The notes: generated from the sequence alone by a model not told the origin. Shown: positions 23,464 to 31,613, numbered from the stretch's first letter. The stretch: DNA of 38,949 bases from JBEIHI01 sp964655245 (GCA_964655245.1 CAZZLQ010000012.1:1-38949); one strand, 5' to 3'. A program made the numbers and translations.

Positions 23464-24333
23464 CTAGGGTTTTGAGGTCAGGCAGGATGCGGCCTGGCGA
23501 ACGTGATTTTCAACGATTTGACGAAGCTCATCCCGGAGGGTTCCTTTATTGAGCCGTCGATACCATGTGTTCAGAAGGTCGATGCGATGTCTGACCTGAA
23601 GTTCCAACGCGCCTCTCGAAGGCGAAGACTGTCTCCATCTCCACACTTCAACGCGGTCGAGATCGTAGTGATTTGAGTAAACAAAAGCATCGGCAAAACA
23701 AAGGTCTCCTGAATCGGAGGTATAGAAGTCACCTTGAAGGAGTCGCGTTGTCGGGCGCATTCGGTGTCCATATTGAGCGAGGCTAAGGCGCATGGGCCAA
23801 TCGATCTTGGGGCGTTGGTCGAGGAGTTGGTTGAATCGAGAGGACTGGCAAACATCGAATGGACGATCTTTGGCTCGAATCAAAAACTGAGCGCGCTCAG
23901 GAGAGACAGAAGCCTGACGAAGGTAGCGATTTTTATAAAATTGTTTGAAGAGCTGAATCTTCTCGGCCTCAGTCTTTGCTTGGGTGAGCTGATCAATCTC
24001 TCCGGGCAGAAAGTTATGGGCGCAGGACCTGGCGCTGCACTTCATCAAGTCAGAGAGTTCCCTCTGAGTAAAGATTCGCGCATCGAGCGATTCGCTCCAT
24101 TGTCCGTCAAAGACTTTGCTCTCGATGGGAACACATTTTCGAAATCGTTGAGAGAAGTCTGCAGTCTCAGCGGGAAGGTCGATTTCAATCTTAGATCCGG
24201 CAGCAATCTCGCGGTCGACGAGTTCATTCAAGGAGAGCTCGGCTGGGAGTTCAACGTGTGTGGATGGCAAAGAGGCTGGTACATTGGTGGAGGTGAGAGC
24301 AGCCGTCAAAACAATGAAAAGCAGTCGCATCAC
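23464..24333 (-). CDS. Exported cysteine-containing protein of unknown function
   Basis: The 289-residue protein starts with a signal peptide (MMRLLFIVLTAALTSTNVPA). The first codon is GTG at 24333, and ATG at 24330 is equally possible. The mature part has several Cys residues, including KCSARSCAH, CQSS, DLCFAD and a final C near the end, which could form disulfides in the periplasm. It is otherwise mostly helical and charged, with FSQRFRKCVPIESKVFDGQWSESLD and RWRQSSPSRGALELQVRHRIDLLNTWYRRL. No family recognised. It lies 22 bases downstream of the VOC gene on the same strand and may be transcribed with the rib operon. Confidence 0.65.
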   Translation of the reverse strand: MMRLLFIVLTAALTSTNVPASLPSTHVELPAELSLNELVDREIAAGSKIEIDLPAETADFSQRFRKCVPIESKVFDGQWSESLDARIFTQRELSDLMKCSARSCAHNFLPGEIDQLTQAKTEAEKIQLFKQFYKNRYLRQASVSPERAQFLIRAKDRPFDVCQSSRFNQLLDQRPKIDWPMRLSLAQYGHRMRPTTRLLQGDFYTSDSGDLCFADAFVYSNHYDLDRVEVWRWRQSSPSRGALELQVRHRIDLLNTWYRRLNKGTLRDELRQIVENHVRQAASCLTSKP

Positions 24334-24355
24334 TCTAGAGTCTCAATGAAAGACT

Positions 24356-24733
24356 TTATCGCGTCAAACCATCTGGCAGCCAGAGTAGCTCAAACTGATT
24401 GCCATCGTGGTCTTTGAAGTAGAATGAGAGGCTTTTATCTCGATGTTCCTTGGGTGTTCCTAGCTCAGGAAGACCCATTTCCTTTAAAATATCGTAGGCC
24501 TGCTGAACCTGTTCTTTGGTTTCGACCACGAGTCCGATGTGCGGAGGATGGACTTCATGGTTTTTTTCAATCAGCGCGAGGGTAGTCCCATTGGACTTGA
24601 CCATTCCCCAGTCCTCTTGTCCGGCCCAAGCGGGCTTAAATCCAAGCTTCAAAAAAAACTCCATCGACTTTTTCACGCTGGAGACTTTCACGGCGGCATG
24701 AGTCATCTTGATGTCGAGACTTTTGGCGGTCAT
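24356..24733 (-). CDS. VOC-family (glyoxalase/bleomycin-resistance fold) protein
   Basis: The 125-residue protein is a single VOC domain: MTHAAVKVSSVKKSMEFFLKLGFKP, then PPHIGLVVETKEQVQQAYDIL, and KDHDGNQFELLW with the terminal metal-ligand Glu. Family members are lyases, dioxygenases or binding proteins, and this sequence does not show which. Its ATG overlaps the ribH stop by four bases, so it is translated with the riboflavin genes. A role near riboflavin is suggested only by that position. Confidence 0.85.
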   Translation of the reverse strand: MTAKSLDIKMTHAAVKVSSVKKSMEFFLKLGFKPAWAGQEDWGMVKSNGTTLALIEKNHEVHPPHIGLVVETKEQVQQAYDILKEMGLPELGTPKEHRDKSLSFYFKDHDGNQFELLWLPDGLTR

Positions 24734-25164
24734 CGGCCTTTACCTCCGAGTTTTTTTTTGATTTTGAGCATTGCCAACAAAGCGAGGGCTGCCTCTTCTC
24801 CTTTGTTGCCCATCTTGCCACCGGCCCTTTCGAGGGCCTCGGTCAGATTGTAGGTGGTCAAGATTCCGTTGCTGATCGGCATTCCTGATTGAAGGCTCAC
24901 GACAGTCAGACCCCGGGCGGACTCATTGGCAACGATCTCAAAGTGATAGGTGTCACCTTTGACCACGGTTCCACAGGCAATGGCCCCGAGGAGTTTGCCT
25001 TTCAATTTCTCTCTCTTCCACTGAATGGCGAGAGGAATCTCGAGAGCTCCAGGTACTTGGAGGACTTCGTACTTCAGTTTGTTTTGGTCCAGAATCTGTT
25101 GAGCTCCCTCAACAAGCTTCGAGGTGATCGCTTCATTCCACAGGCTTTGCACAATCAAAATCAT
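24730..25164 (-). CDS. ribH: 6,7-dimethyl-8-ribityllumazine synthase
   Basis: The 144-residue enzyme condenses 5-amino-6-ribitylamino-uracil with dihydroxybutanone phosphate, the step before riboflavin synthase. SLWNEAITSKLVEGA (phosphate and pyrimidine binding), VPGALEIPLAIQ, and IACGTVVKGDTYHFEIVANESARGL with the catalytic His match the family. It ends in NKGEEAALALLAML. Slightly short (usually about 155). Its ATG overlaps the ribBA stop by four bases (25161-25164). Confidence 0.95.
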   Translation of the reverse strand: MILIVQSLWNEAITSKLVEGAQQILDQNKLKYEVLQVPGALEIPLAIQWKREKLKGKLLGAIACGTVVKGDTYHFEIVANESARGLTVVSLQSGMPISNGILTTYNLTEALERAGGKMGNKGEEAALALLAMLKIKKKLGGKGR

Positions 25165-26390
25165 GAAACTGTCTTCTCCGCTGAGCTCACAAGAGTCAAC
25201 ATGTGACCCAAGCGCTCTTTTTTGGTCTGAAGGTACTTAGCATTCCTAGGGTTTGAAATCATTTCAATGGGGACTCGATCCACGAGCTCTAAACCATAGC
25301 CTTCGAGACCAACGATCTTCTTGGGATTGTTGGTCAGTAGTTTCATCTTGCGAACGCCCAATGATTTCAGAATCTGAGCGCCGATTCCATAATCTCGAAG
25401 ATCGGCGGCAAATCCTAAGCGATGATTCGCTTCCACGGTATCGAGCCCTTGATCCTGCAGTTCGTAGGCTTTGAGTTTGTTCAAAAGTCCAATGCCTCGA
25501 CCCTCCTGCCGCATGTACACTAAGACTCCCGCACCCGCTTGATCGATCTGCGAAAGAGAAGCTTGGAGTTGATCCCCGCAGTCGCAGCGAAGAGACCCAA
25601 AGACATCTCCAGTGAGACATTCTGAGTGCACTCGCACAAGAACGGCTTCATCCGGGTTCCAGGTTCCCTTCACGTAGGCAACATGCTGAGCATTGTCGAT
25701 TGTGTTGGAGAACAAATGCATCGTGAAGCCCTCTCCAAATCGAGAGGGGATCTTGGCACTTCCTTCATTTCGGATCAGAGAGTCGTTGCGCATTCGATAG
25801 TTAATGAGCTCGGCAACAGTTCCGATCTTGAGGCCATGCTTTCGCGCGAAAACCTCAAGCTGAGCGCGTCGAGCCATCGAACCGTCTTCATTCAAAATCT
25901 CGCAGATAACGCCAGCCGGTCGAAGCCCAGCCATTCGAGCGAGGTCCACGCTTCCCTCAGTCTGTCCCGCACGCTTAAGAACGCCACCAGGTTGCGAACG
26001 CAGCGGAAAAACATGTCCCGGAGTGACGAGATCCCTCGACGAGGAAGTCGGATCGACAGCGACTTGAATCGTGCGAGCTCGATCGTGTGCAGAAATTCCG
26101 GTAGTGACTCCCGTTCGAGCTTCAATGCTTACGGTAAAGGCTGTTCCAAAGGGCGATGAGTTTTGCTTCACCATCATCGGCAGCTGCAGGTGCTCAACGA
26201 TCGATTGATCGAGACTGAGACAAATGAGGCCTCGCGCTTCTTTGGCCATAAAGTTGATCAGTTCGGGTGTGATCTTTTCGGCAGCGCAAACCAGATCGCC
26301 CTCGTTTTCTCGATCCTCGTCGTCAACAAGAATGATGAGTTTTCCTGCTCTTAAGTCTTCAAGGAGTTCACTGACTGGTGATGTTTTCAT
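25161..26390 (-). CDS. ribBA: Bifunctional DHBP synthase / GTP cyclohydrolase II
   Basis: From ATG 26390 the protein has 409 residues. The N-terminal RibB domain (about 1-205) makes dihydroxybutanone phosphate from ribulose-5-phosphate and shows ILVDDEDRENEGDLVCAAE and GHVFPLRSQPGGVLKRAGQTE. The C-terminal RibA domain opens GTP and has ECLTGDVFGSLRCDCGDQL (zinc Cys residues), YMRQEGRGIGLLNKLKAY and a final KMKLLTNNPKK segment. The start is set by an ATGA overlap with ribE and by AAAGG eight bases upstream. The longer frame (26453) is not used. Confidence 0.95.
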   Translation of the reverse strand: MKTSPVSELLEDLRAGKLIILVDDEDRENEGDLVCAAEKITPELINFMAKEARGLICLSLDQSIVEHLQLPMMVKQNSSPFGTAFTVSIEARTGVTTGISAHDRARTIQVAVDPTSSSRDLVTPGHVFPLRSQPGGVLKRAGQTEGSVDLARMAGLRPAGVICEILNEDGSMARRAQLEVFARKHGLKIGTVAELINYRMRNDSLIRNEGSAKIPSRFGEGFTMHLFSNTIDNAQHVAYVKGTWNPDEAVLVRVHSECLTGDVFGSLRCDCGDQLQASLSQIDQAGAGVLVYMRQEGRGIGLLNKLKAYELQDQGLDTVEANHRLGFAADLRDYGIGAQILKSLGVRKMKLLTNNPKKIVGLEGYGLELVDRVPIEMISNPRNAKYLQTKKERLGHMLTLVSSAEKTVS

Positions 26391-27007
26391 AGTGAGGACC
26401 TTTCCTGTTTCAAAATGCTCTGCTGCAAGGTGATATGACTGATCGTTTTGCAAATAATATCGACTTCAAAGTTGACGAGAGAATCAACATGAAGTGCGCT
26501 GAGAGTTGTGCGCTCGAGAGTTTCAGGAATGAGTTGAAGCTGAATGGTCAACGATTTGGTGTTAACCTCATTGATGGTGAGGCTCACTCCATCAATTGTG
26601 ACAGAGCCCTTTGGAATCATCATTGAGAAGTGCTCGCGAGGGATCTCGACAAGCATTTTCCAAAAGCCCTTTTCGTTTTCGATTTGCTGAACTCGCGCAA
26701 CTCCATCGACGTGGCCTTGAACAAAGTGGCCTCCGAGCGAGTCACCTACTCGAAGAGCTCGCTCAAAATTGACGAGCTTTCCTGCAGTCCAACTTCCCAC
26801 AGTGGTTTTTGAAAGAGTTTCCGGTGAGACATCGAAGTGAAGCAAAGAATCGGCAGAAACAAGTGTCAGGCACATGCCGTTGAGTGCGATGGATTCTCCT
26901 AAAGCCCACTGAGCCCGCGATGAGGGAGCTACGCTTAAGCGCTTCCCAGAAGGCAGGGTCGTCAGGGATTTGATCTCTGCTTTACTTTGAATGAGGCCTG
27001 TAAACAT
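26387..27007 (-). CDS. ribE: Riboflavin synthase, alpha subunit
   Basis: The 206-residue enzyme dismutates two lumazines to riboflavin and ribityl-uracil. It has two similar halves. The first starts MFTGLIQSKAEI and has LNGMCLTLV and SLGGHFVQGHVDGVA. The second has MMIPKGSVTIDGVSLTINEV. The start at 27007 follows AAGGAT by eight bases and gives the standard MFTG N-terminus. The longer frame is rejected. It overlaps the end of ribD by 26 bases and the ribBA ATG by four. Confidence 0.95.
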   Translation of the reverse strand: MFTGLIQSKAEIKSLTTLPSGKRLSVAPSSRAQWALGESIALNGMCLTLVSADSLLHFDVSPETLSKTTVGSWTAGKLVNFERALRVGDSLGGHFVQGHVDGVARVQQIENEKGFWKMLVEIPREHFSMMIPKGSVTIDGVSLTINEVNTKSLTIQLQLIPETLERTTLSALHVDSLVNFEVDIICKTISHITLQQSILKQERSSL

Positions 27008-28052
27008 GGAGATATCCTTCGACCCACAGATCATCTTCGATGGGTTCAATGTGAGACGGTTTGAAGTTAATGCAGTCAGGAAGCGATTTCAAGCTCTTGC
27101 CCGAGCTCTTCAAGCTGAAGTTTCCTTGGCCTAAAGCAAGCCCGCGGCCGTAGACAAGAATCAGTCGATCGACGAGGCCAGCTTCCAAGAATCGTGATGC
27201 AGTGGTTGGGCCGCCCTCAATCAAAAGATGGCAGACTCCTTTCTGCTGATACATGTTTTGAAGTAGCTCTTTGAGAGCTGGAGTTTGAGTCAGAATCGTC
27301 ACGTTGTCCAAGCCATTGGCTTTGACACATCGGAGTTTCGTTGGATTTTTTTGGGTTTTGCCGAGCACAAAAACTTTGAGCGCTTTCTTAGATCGACCCA
27401 GACGAACGTTCAGCTCGGGGTCGTCGCGGTCAATTGTCTTTGAGCCAACGGCAATGCCATCGCACTCCGAGCGCAAATGATGAACGCGCTCGCGAGCTTT
27501 CTTTCCTGTTATCCAAGTTGAATGTCCGAAGTCATCCGCCATTCGGCCGTCAAAAGTCATGGCCAGCTTGAGAGTCACATAGGGCATTTGGAGCTGCTGA
27601 TTCTTGATGAAAACTTGGTTAATCGATGCGCTCTGCTGCTTGAGGCAGCCCAGTTGAACCGTGAGTTTTTGAGATCGAAGGTGCTTGATTCCGCGGCCTT
27701 TGACGTGGGGATTGGGATCCAGGTGAGAAACAACAACGCGCGAAAACTGCTTTTGGGCCACGGCCGGTGCGCATGGAGGTGTACGCTTCTTGAGATGCGA
27801 GCAGGGCTCGAGTGTGCAAAACAATGCGGCTTTGGTGAATTTCCGAAAGCCGCGACGTTCGGCATCTCGGATGGCTTCGACCTCAGCATGGGGGTGCCCT
27901 GGTCCTCGGTGAAACCCGGCGCCTACAATTCGTGACTGATAAACGATGACGGCGCCAACTTTTGGATTGGGAGATACAGATGCGGGAGCCTTTAGGGCCT
28001 CATTTAAGGCCATCTGCATGAAGAATTCATCATTTGAGAGAATCGAACTCAC
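26982..28052 (-). CDS. ribD: Bifunctional pyrimidine deaminase/reductase RibD
   Basis: From GTG 28052 the protein has 356 residues, near the usual 360. The N-terminal zinc deaminase shows SPNPKVGAVIV, GHPHAEVEAI and CTLEPCSHLKKRTPPC (zinc ligands). The C-terminal NADPH reductase shows TLKLAMTFDGRMA, STWITGKKARERVHHLRSECDGIAVGSKTI...DDPELNVR and LLIEGGPTTASRFLEAGLVD. The start is inferred by matching family N-termini (DEFFMQMAL). The open frame continues to 28211, but that part does not look like RibD. No strong ribosome binding site is seen, and a TATTGT box lies 11 bases before the GTG. Confidence 0.9.
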   Translation of the reverse strand: MSSILSNDEFFMQMALNEALKAPASVSPNPKVGAVIVYQSRIVGAGFHRGPGHPHAEVEAIRDAERRGFRKFTKAALFCTLEPCSHLKKRTPPCAPAVAQKQFSRVVVSHLDPNPHVKGRGIKHLRSQKLTVQLGCLKQQSASINQVFIKNQQLQMPYVTLKLAMTFDGRMADDFGHSTWITGKKARERVHHLRSECDGIAVGSKTIDRDDPELNVRLGRSKKALKVFVLGKTQKNPTKLRCVKANGLDNVTILTQTPALKELLQNMYQQKGVCHLLIEGGPTTASRFLEAGLVDRLILVYGRGLALGQGNFSLKSSGKSLKSLPDCINFKPSHIEPIEDDLWVEGYLHVYRPHSK

Positions 28053-28231
28053 AAAGGGCCCGTACAATAGCAGATTTTGGGGGGTCCACAATGACTTTCG
28101 GGGGGCACGCAAGGGCTTAAAATGACTTCCGAAAACCCAAAACTCCCTGAAGTTTTGCTGGCCAAAACCCGTGTCCACAGTGGTAAAGAGGGGGGACATA
28201 AAAACGCGCAAAAGCGGAGGTTTAGCCAGCT
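28053..28231. promoter_or_regulatory. Shared spacer of the divergent rib and phn operons, with direct repeats
   Basis: The 179-base spacer holds a direct repeat AATGACTTYCG at 28090-28100 and 28121-28131, spaced 31 bases start to start (three helical turns). A second pair, GTCCACARTG, is at 28084-28093 and 28173-28182. A CAAAACT/AGTTTTG hairpin lies at 28138-28157. A minus-strand TATTGT is a candidate ribD -10 box. These look like operator-type sites for one or both operons. I could not find the conserved bases of an FMN riboswitch. Confidence 0.45.
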
Positions 28232-29227
28232 ATGAGAGTTTTATCAGTTTGTTTGATCGCGGTTTTGGGGATTCTTTCGTCAGCTTGTTCAGAGCGGGTG
28301 GTGGGCTCCAAATCGAGACCCTTCACGATGTATTTTGTTCCTTCCGTTGATGCGGAGGCGCTGAACACTCACGGTGCAAAGCTGGCGGCTTTTGTCTCTC
28401 AAAAAGTTTCACAAGAACTCTACGGCAAGGATGAAGGCTTTTTCGTGAAAACGGCTGTGCCAACGAGTTATGTGGCTGTTGTCGAAGCGATTGGAACGAA
28501 GAAAGCGGACTTCGTGATTTTCACAACCTACGCCTATATTTTGGCCAAAGATATTAAGGGCTATCCGATTGATGCCGTCTACACGGTCCTTCGTGGTGAA
28601 CATCATCCCAAGGCAACAACCGCTGGGCAAATCATCACCCGAGCGGGAAGCGGTATTAAAAAAATCGAAGATTTGAAGGGCAAAAAAATCGCCTTTGTGG
28701 ATCCAGCCTCTCTGACTGGGTTTGTGCTTCCAACAAAGCTGCTGAATGATAACAAAGTCACTGTTGGTGAAACTGTTTTCGCTCAAAAGCACGATAACGT
28801 GGTGACCATGGTTTATCAGGGGCAGGTGGATGCCGGTGCGACCTACTATCAGGACCCGGAAATGAAGAATGAGGGCGGCAAAGAAGTTCGAGTTCTCAAA
28901 GATGCTCGCGCTCGTGTCATGACTCAGTTTCCCGATGTTGAATCAAAGGTGAGCATCTTAGCTGTGACGCCCGAAGTTCCTGGTGAGCCCTGGGCCATTC
29001 GCACCAACCTGTTTGCTGATCAGCAAATGAATGAGAAAGTTCGCAAGGCTGTGCTCAGTGCGGTGGGTGACTTTGCCAAAACTTCGGATGGCAAGATTTT
29101 GCTCGATCAGGTGGCAACCGGTGTGGGCCTCCAAGCCATCACGGACAAAGATTATGATCTAGTGCGGGATATGGTCAAAGAGGCTCAAGTGAATATTGAG
29201 CAGGTTATCGCGGGGCAAAAGAGATGA
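28232..29227 (+). CDS. phnD: Phosphonate/phosphate-type ABC transporter substrate-binding lipoprotein
   Basis: The 331-residue lipoprotein has an N-terminal lipobox (ILSSAC, Cys19) and the two-lobed fold of the PhnD family. FTTYAYILAKD, GSGIKKIEDLKGKKIAFVDPASLTGFVLPTKLL and VYQGQVDAGATYY are typical ligand-lobe segments. It would deliver the ligand to the PhnE permease. The actual ligand (phosphonate, phosphite, phosphate or another small anion) cannot be read. GGAGG lies 11 bases before the ATG, a slightly long spacing. The stop overlaps the phnC ATG as ATGA. Confidence 0.9.
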   Translation: MRVLSVCLIAVLGILSSACSERVVGSKSRPFTMYFVPSVDAEALNTHGAKLAAFVSQKVSQELYGKDEGFFVKTAVPTSYVAVVEAIGTKKADFVIFTTYAYILAKDIKGYPIDAVYTVLRGEHHPKATTAGQIITRAGSGIKKIEDLKGKKIAFVDPASLTGFVLPTKLLNDNKVTVGETVFAQKHDNVVTMVYQGQVDAGATYYQDPEMKNEGGKEVRVLKDARARVMTQFPDVESKVSILAVTPEVPGEPWAIRTNLFADQQMNEKVRKAVLSAVGDFAKTSDGKILLDQVATGVGLQAITDKDYDLVRDMVKEAQVNIEQVIAGQKR

Positions 29228-29994
29228 AGTCTCCTGTTTTGGAGATTAAGAATCTCACCAAAGTTTATGACGGTGGTATTCGCGCGCTCAATGACATCAA
29301 TTTGACCCTCTACGAGGGAGAGTTCCTCGCGATCATCGGATTGAGCGGATCTGGCAAATCAACCTTGTTGCGCTGTATTAATCGGTTGATTGAGCCGACA
29401 AGCGGATCGATTAAGTTTCGCGGCGTCGAGATGACGACCTTGCCCAGCTCAGATCTGAGATTGCAGCGGCAAAAAATCGGAATGATTTTTCAGCAATTTA
29501 ATTTAGTGAAGCGCCACAGCGTTTTGAAGAATGTTCTCTCAGGGGCTTTGGGTCGTAAGTCCACGATCGCTGGAGTGGCGGGATTGTTCTCTGCGGAAGA
29601 GCGAGAACAGGCACGACAATATCTCGATATGGTGGGCTTAGCAGAGAAGGCTGGCAAGCGTGCTGACGCCCTAAGCGGGGGGCAGCAACAGCGAGTCGCG
29701 ATTGCTCGCGCTCTGATGCAAGATCCTGATATTTTGTTAGCAGATGAACCCGTGGCGAGCTTAGACCCCTCAACTTCACACTCCGTGATGAAGTATTTGG
29801 AGAAGGTAAACAAAGAGCTCGGCAAAACGGTTTTGTGCAATCTGCACTTCTTAAGTTTGGTTCGCCAATACACAACTCGAGTGATTGCTCTTAAGGGAGG
29901 TTCCATTGTCTTCCAAGGTCGGCCTGATGAAATCGATGAAGCCTGGTTCAAACAAATTTACGGAGAAGACGCCGTCGCCGTTGAGATCCATTAA
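29224..29994 (+). CDS. phnC: Phosphonate-type ABC transporter ATP-binding protein
   Basis: The 256-residue ATPase powers the importer. Walker A is GLSGSGKST (39-47), the signature is LSGGQQQRVAIARAL (150-164), and Walker B is ILLADEP (170-176). MIFQQFNLVKRHSVLKNVLSGALG is characteristic of PhnC. Length is normal. Its ATG overlaps the phnD stop by four bases and phnE follows after a short gap. Confidence 0.94.
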   Translation: MKSPVLEIKNLTKVYDGGIRALNDINLTLYEGEFLAIIGLSGSGKSTLLRCINRLIEPTSGSIKFRGVEMTTLPSSDLRLQRQKIGMIFQQFNLVKRHSVLKNVLSGALGRKSTIAGVAGLFSAEEREQARQYLDMVGLAEKAGKRADALSGGQQQRVAIARALMQDPDILLADEPVASLDPSTSHSVMKYLEKVNKELGKTVLCNLHFLSLVRQYTTRVIALKGGSIVFQGRPDEIDEAWFKQIYGEDAVAVEIH

Positions 29995-30010
29995 CGAAGA
30001 GGGCTCTCCA

Positions 30011-31063
30011 ATGAACGAAAAATCTCGAAAAGAAAAGCGCAAAGCCCTTTGGAAATCTTTGCTCATTGATTGGGCTATTTCCTATTATGCCTTTTTTGGA
30101 TCAGCCACACTGTGGAGTATTTTCTCTGGGGAAGGACAGCAGCTCAGTTCGTCTGCTTTAGTGTTGATCGCACCTCTTTCATTTGTTTGGGCGATTGCCT
30201 TGATGAAGTTCTCATTCTCTCTTGGTAAAATTTTAGTCTATCGAACGAACCCTGTGTTGAAAGCCGAATCTCGAGAGCCATTCCGCTGGCTTTCCAGTGT
30301 TTCTGGAATTTATGCCATTTATGTTTTGGTTATTACCATGATCTTGGGCTGGCTTCTCAACGAAGTCGACCCTGTCGCGCTCTTTGATGAAGCGGGAATC
30401 GATGGAGTCTGGAGGATTTTCTCAAGTTTGCTGAGTCCGGATCTTTCCATTCTCTCCTTAGTTTTCAATGCAATGGTTGTGACGGTTTATATTGCGCTGA
30501 TGGCGACCAGTATTGCGATTCCATTCTCATTCGTTTTGAGCTTCCTTTGTGCGCGTAATTTGATGGATTTTTCCAAAAGCTCACGAGCCGTCTACAGTGG
30601 CCTTCGGTTTTTGTTCAATTTCAGTCGATCTATTGAGCCTTTGATTTGGGCCATTGTGTTTTCAGTTTGGGTGGGAATTGGGGCTTTTGCCGGGATGATG
30701 GCCCTGATGATTCATAGTATTGCCTCGCTAGCGAAACTTTACTCCGAGCAGATTGAAAGTATCGATCGTGGCCCCATCGAAGCTATTGAAGCAACGGGTG
30801 CTAATCGAATTCAAGTGGTTTGGTATGCAGTTGTCCCTCAAGTCATCCTGCCATTCTTGTCCTATACGATCTATCGATGGGATATTAACGTTCGAATGGC
30901 AACGATCATCGGACTCGTCGGGGGTGGTGGGGTCGGAACATTGCTGATGCAATATCAAGGTTTGGCAAAGTGGAATGCGGTCGGAACTATCGTCATCATG
31001 ATTGCCATCGTTGTTTGGCTCATGGATTGGCTTTCATCAAAGATTCGCCAGGCGATTTACTAA
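30011..31063 (+). CDS. phnE: Phosphonate-type ABC transporter permease
   Basis: From ATG 30011 the protein has 350 residues. A basic N-terminus (MNEKSRKEKRKALWK) precedes about six or seven hydrophobic segments. The permease EAA-type loop is EAIEATGANRIQVVWYAVVPQVILPFLSYTIYRWDINVRMATIIGLVGGGGVG. GAAGAGG at about 29996-30002 is a ribosome binding site, so the longer frame from 29885 is rejected. It is longer than the E. coli PhnE (about 260-280) because of the N-terminal helices. The convergent metallopeptidase gene overlaps it by four bases. Confidence 0.9.
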   Translation: MNEKSRKEKRKALWKSLLIDWAISYYAFFGSATLWSIFSGEGQQLSSSALVLIAPLSFVWAIALMKFSFSLGKILVYRTNPVLKAESREPFRWLSSVSGIYAIYVLVITMILGWLLNEVDPVALFDEAGIDGVWRIFSSLLSPDLSILSLVFNAMVVTVYIALMATSIAIPFSFVLSFLCARNLMDFSKSSRAVYSGLRFLFNFSRSIEPLIWAIVFSVWVGIGAFAGMMALMIHSIASLAKLYSEQIESIDRGPIEAIEATGANRIQVVWYAVVPQVILPFLSYTIYRWDINVRMATIIGLVGGGGVGTLLMQYQGLAKWNAVGTIVIMIAIVVWLMDWLSSKIRQAIY

Positions 31064-31593
31064 GGGCGATAGGTCATTACTTCGATTTCGGATTTCAGGT
31101 AGACGTAGAAAATCTTTCGAAGCTTCTTGCTCCACTCTTGGTCGGGCCTGAGCAGCCAGTCCCCCAGATCCTGAATCTGCTCGAATCGTAGTTGCGACAC
31201 ATGTGAGGCAATTGTTCTCCATTCTGCGAACGCCTTTGATCTGTCCCAGTGAAAGACGAGCCATTCGATGAAGTCTTTTTCATAGGGAAGAAGGCCATAC
31301 TGGTCGGAGACTCGCTGGTAGGCAAAGAGAATAGCGACAATCTCATTCCGGATGCGTTGTCGGGAGCGTTCTTCGGAGTCCTCAGTTTCCTGAAAGGTTT
31401 TCATCCGGCCCGATTTAAAATCCCGATAGTGTCCAATCTCATGAGCAACTGAGGCCACGGTGGCGATGATCACATTGTTTTGTGGGTCAAAATAACCATG
31501 GGTGAGCTTTTCCCCACAGTGCTTGCGGAGCTCTGAAAGATCATCAAAGATCTTAATGGTTGGCTCACCATTAACACCGGGTATCTCGAGCAT
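31060..31593 (-). CDS. Small HEIGH-motif metallopeptidase-like protein
   Basis: The 177-residue protein contains AHEIGHY, giving a HExxH zinc motif at 51-55, with RNEIVAILFAYQRV about 30 residues later that could supply a third ligand. This is the gluzincin/IrrE-like layout. The rest is helical and charged, with the end in KKLRKIFYVYLKSEIEVMTYRP. There is no signal peptide, so it is cytoplasmic. No family beyond the zinc motif is recognised. The ATG at 31593 has no clear ribosome binding site. It is divergent from the aminotransferase gene, with a strong palindrome in the gap. Confidence 0.7.
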   Translation of the reverse strand: MLEIPGVNGEPTIKIFDDLSELRKHCGEKLTHGYFDPQNNVIIATVASVAHEIGHYRDFKSGRMKTFQETEDSEERSRQRIRNEIVAILFAYQRVSDQYGLLPYEKDFIEWLVFHWDRSKAFAEWRTIASHVSQLRFEQIQDLGDWLLRPDQEWSKKLRKIFYVYLKSEIEVMTYRP

Positions 31594-31613
31594 ACATGGC
31601 TAGTTTATGAGAT

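Noticed and set aside
25626..26159. 177-residue plus-strand frame inside ribBA
   Set aside because: It is antisense to conserved ribBA coding sequence and has low-complexity composition.
28040..28060. T-arm-like GAGTTCGATTCTCTC on the minus strand, possible tRNA
   Set aside because: The stem does not pair well and no acceptor, D or anticodon arm can be drawn around it.
28053..28211. Extension of ribD to 28211
   Set aside because: It does not resemble RibD and covers the regulatory spacer; family N-termini align with the GTG at 28052.
28053..28231. FMN riboswitch upstream of ribD
   Set aside because: None of the conserved core segments is present on the minus strand, by eye.
29885..30010. 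Upstream start for phnE at 29885
   Set aside because: It overlaps phnC and lacks a ribosome binding site, whereas ATG 30011 has GAAGAGG in front.
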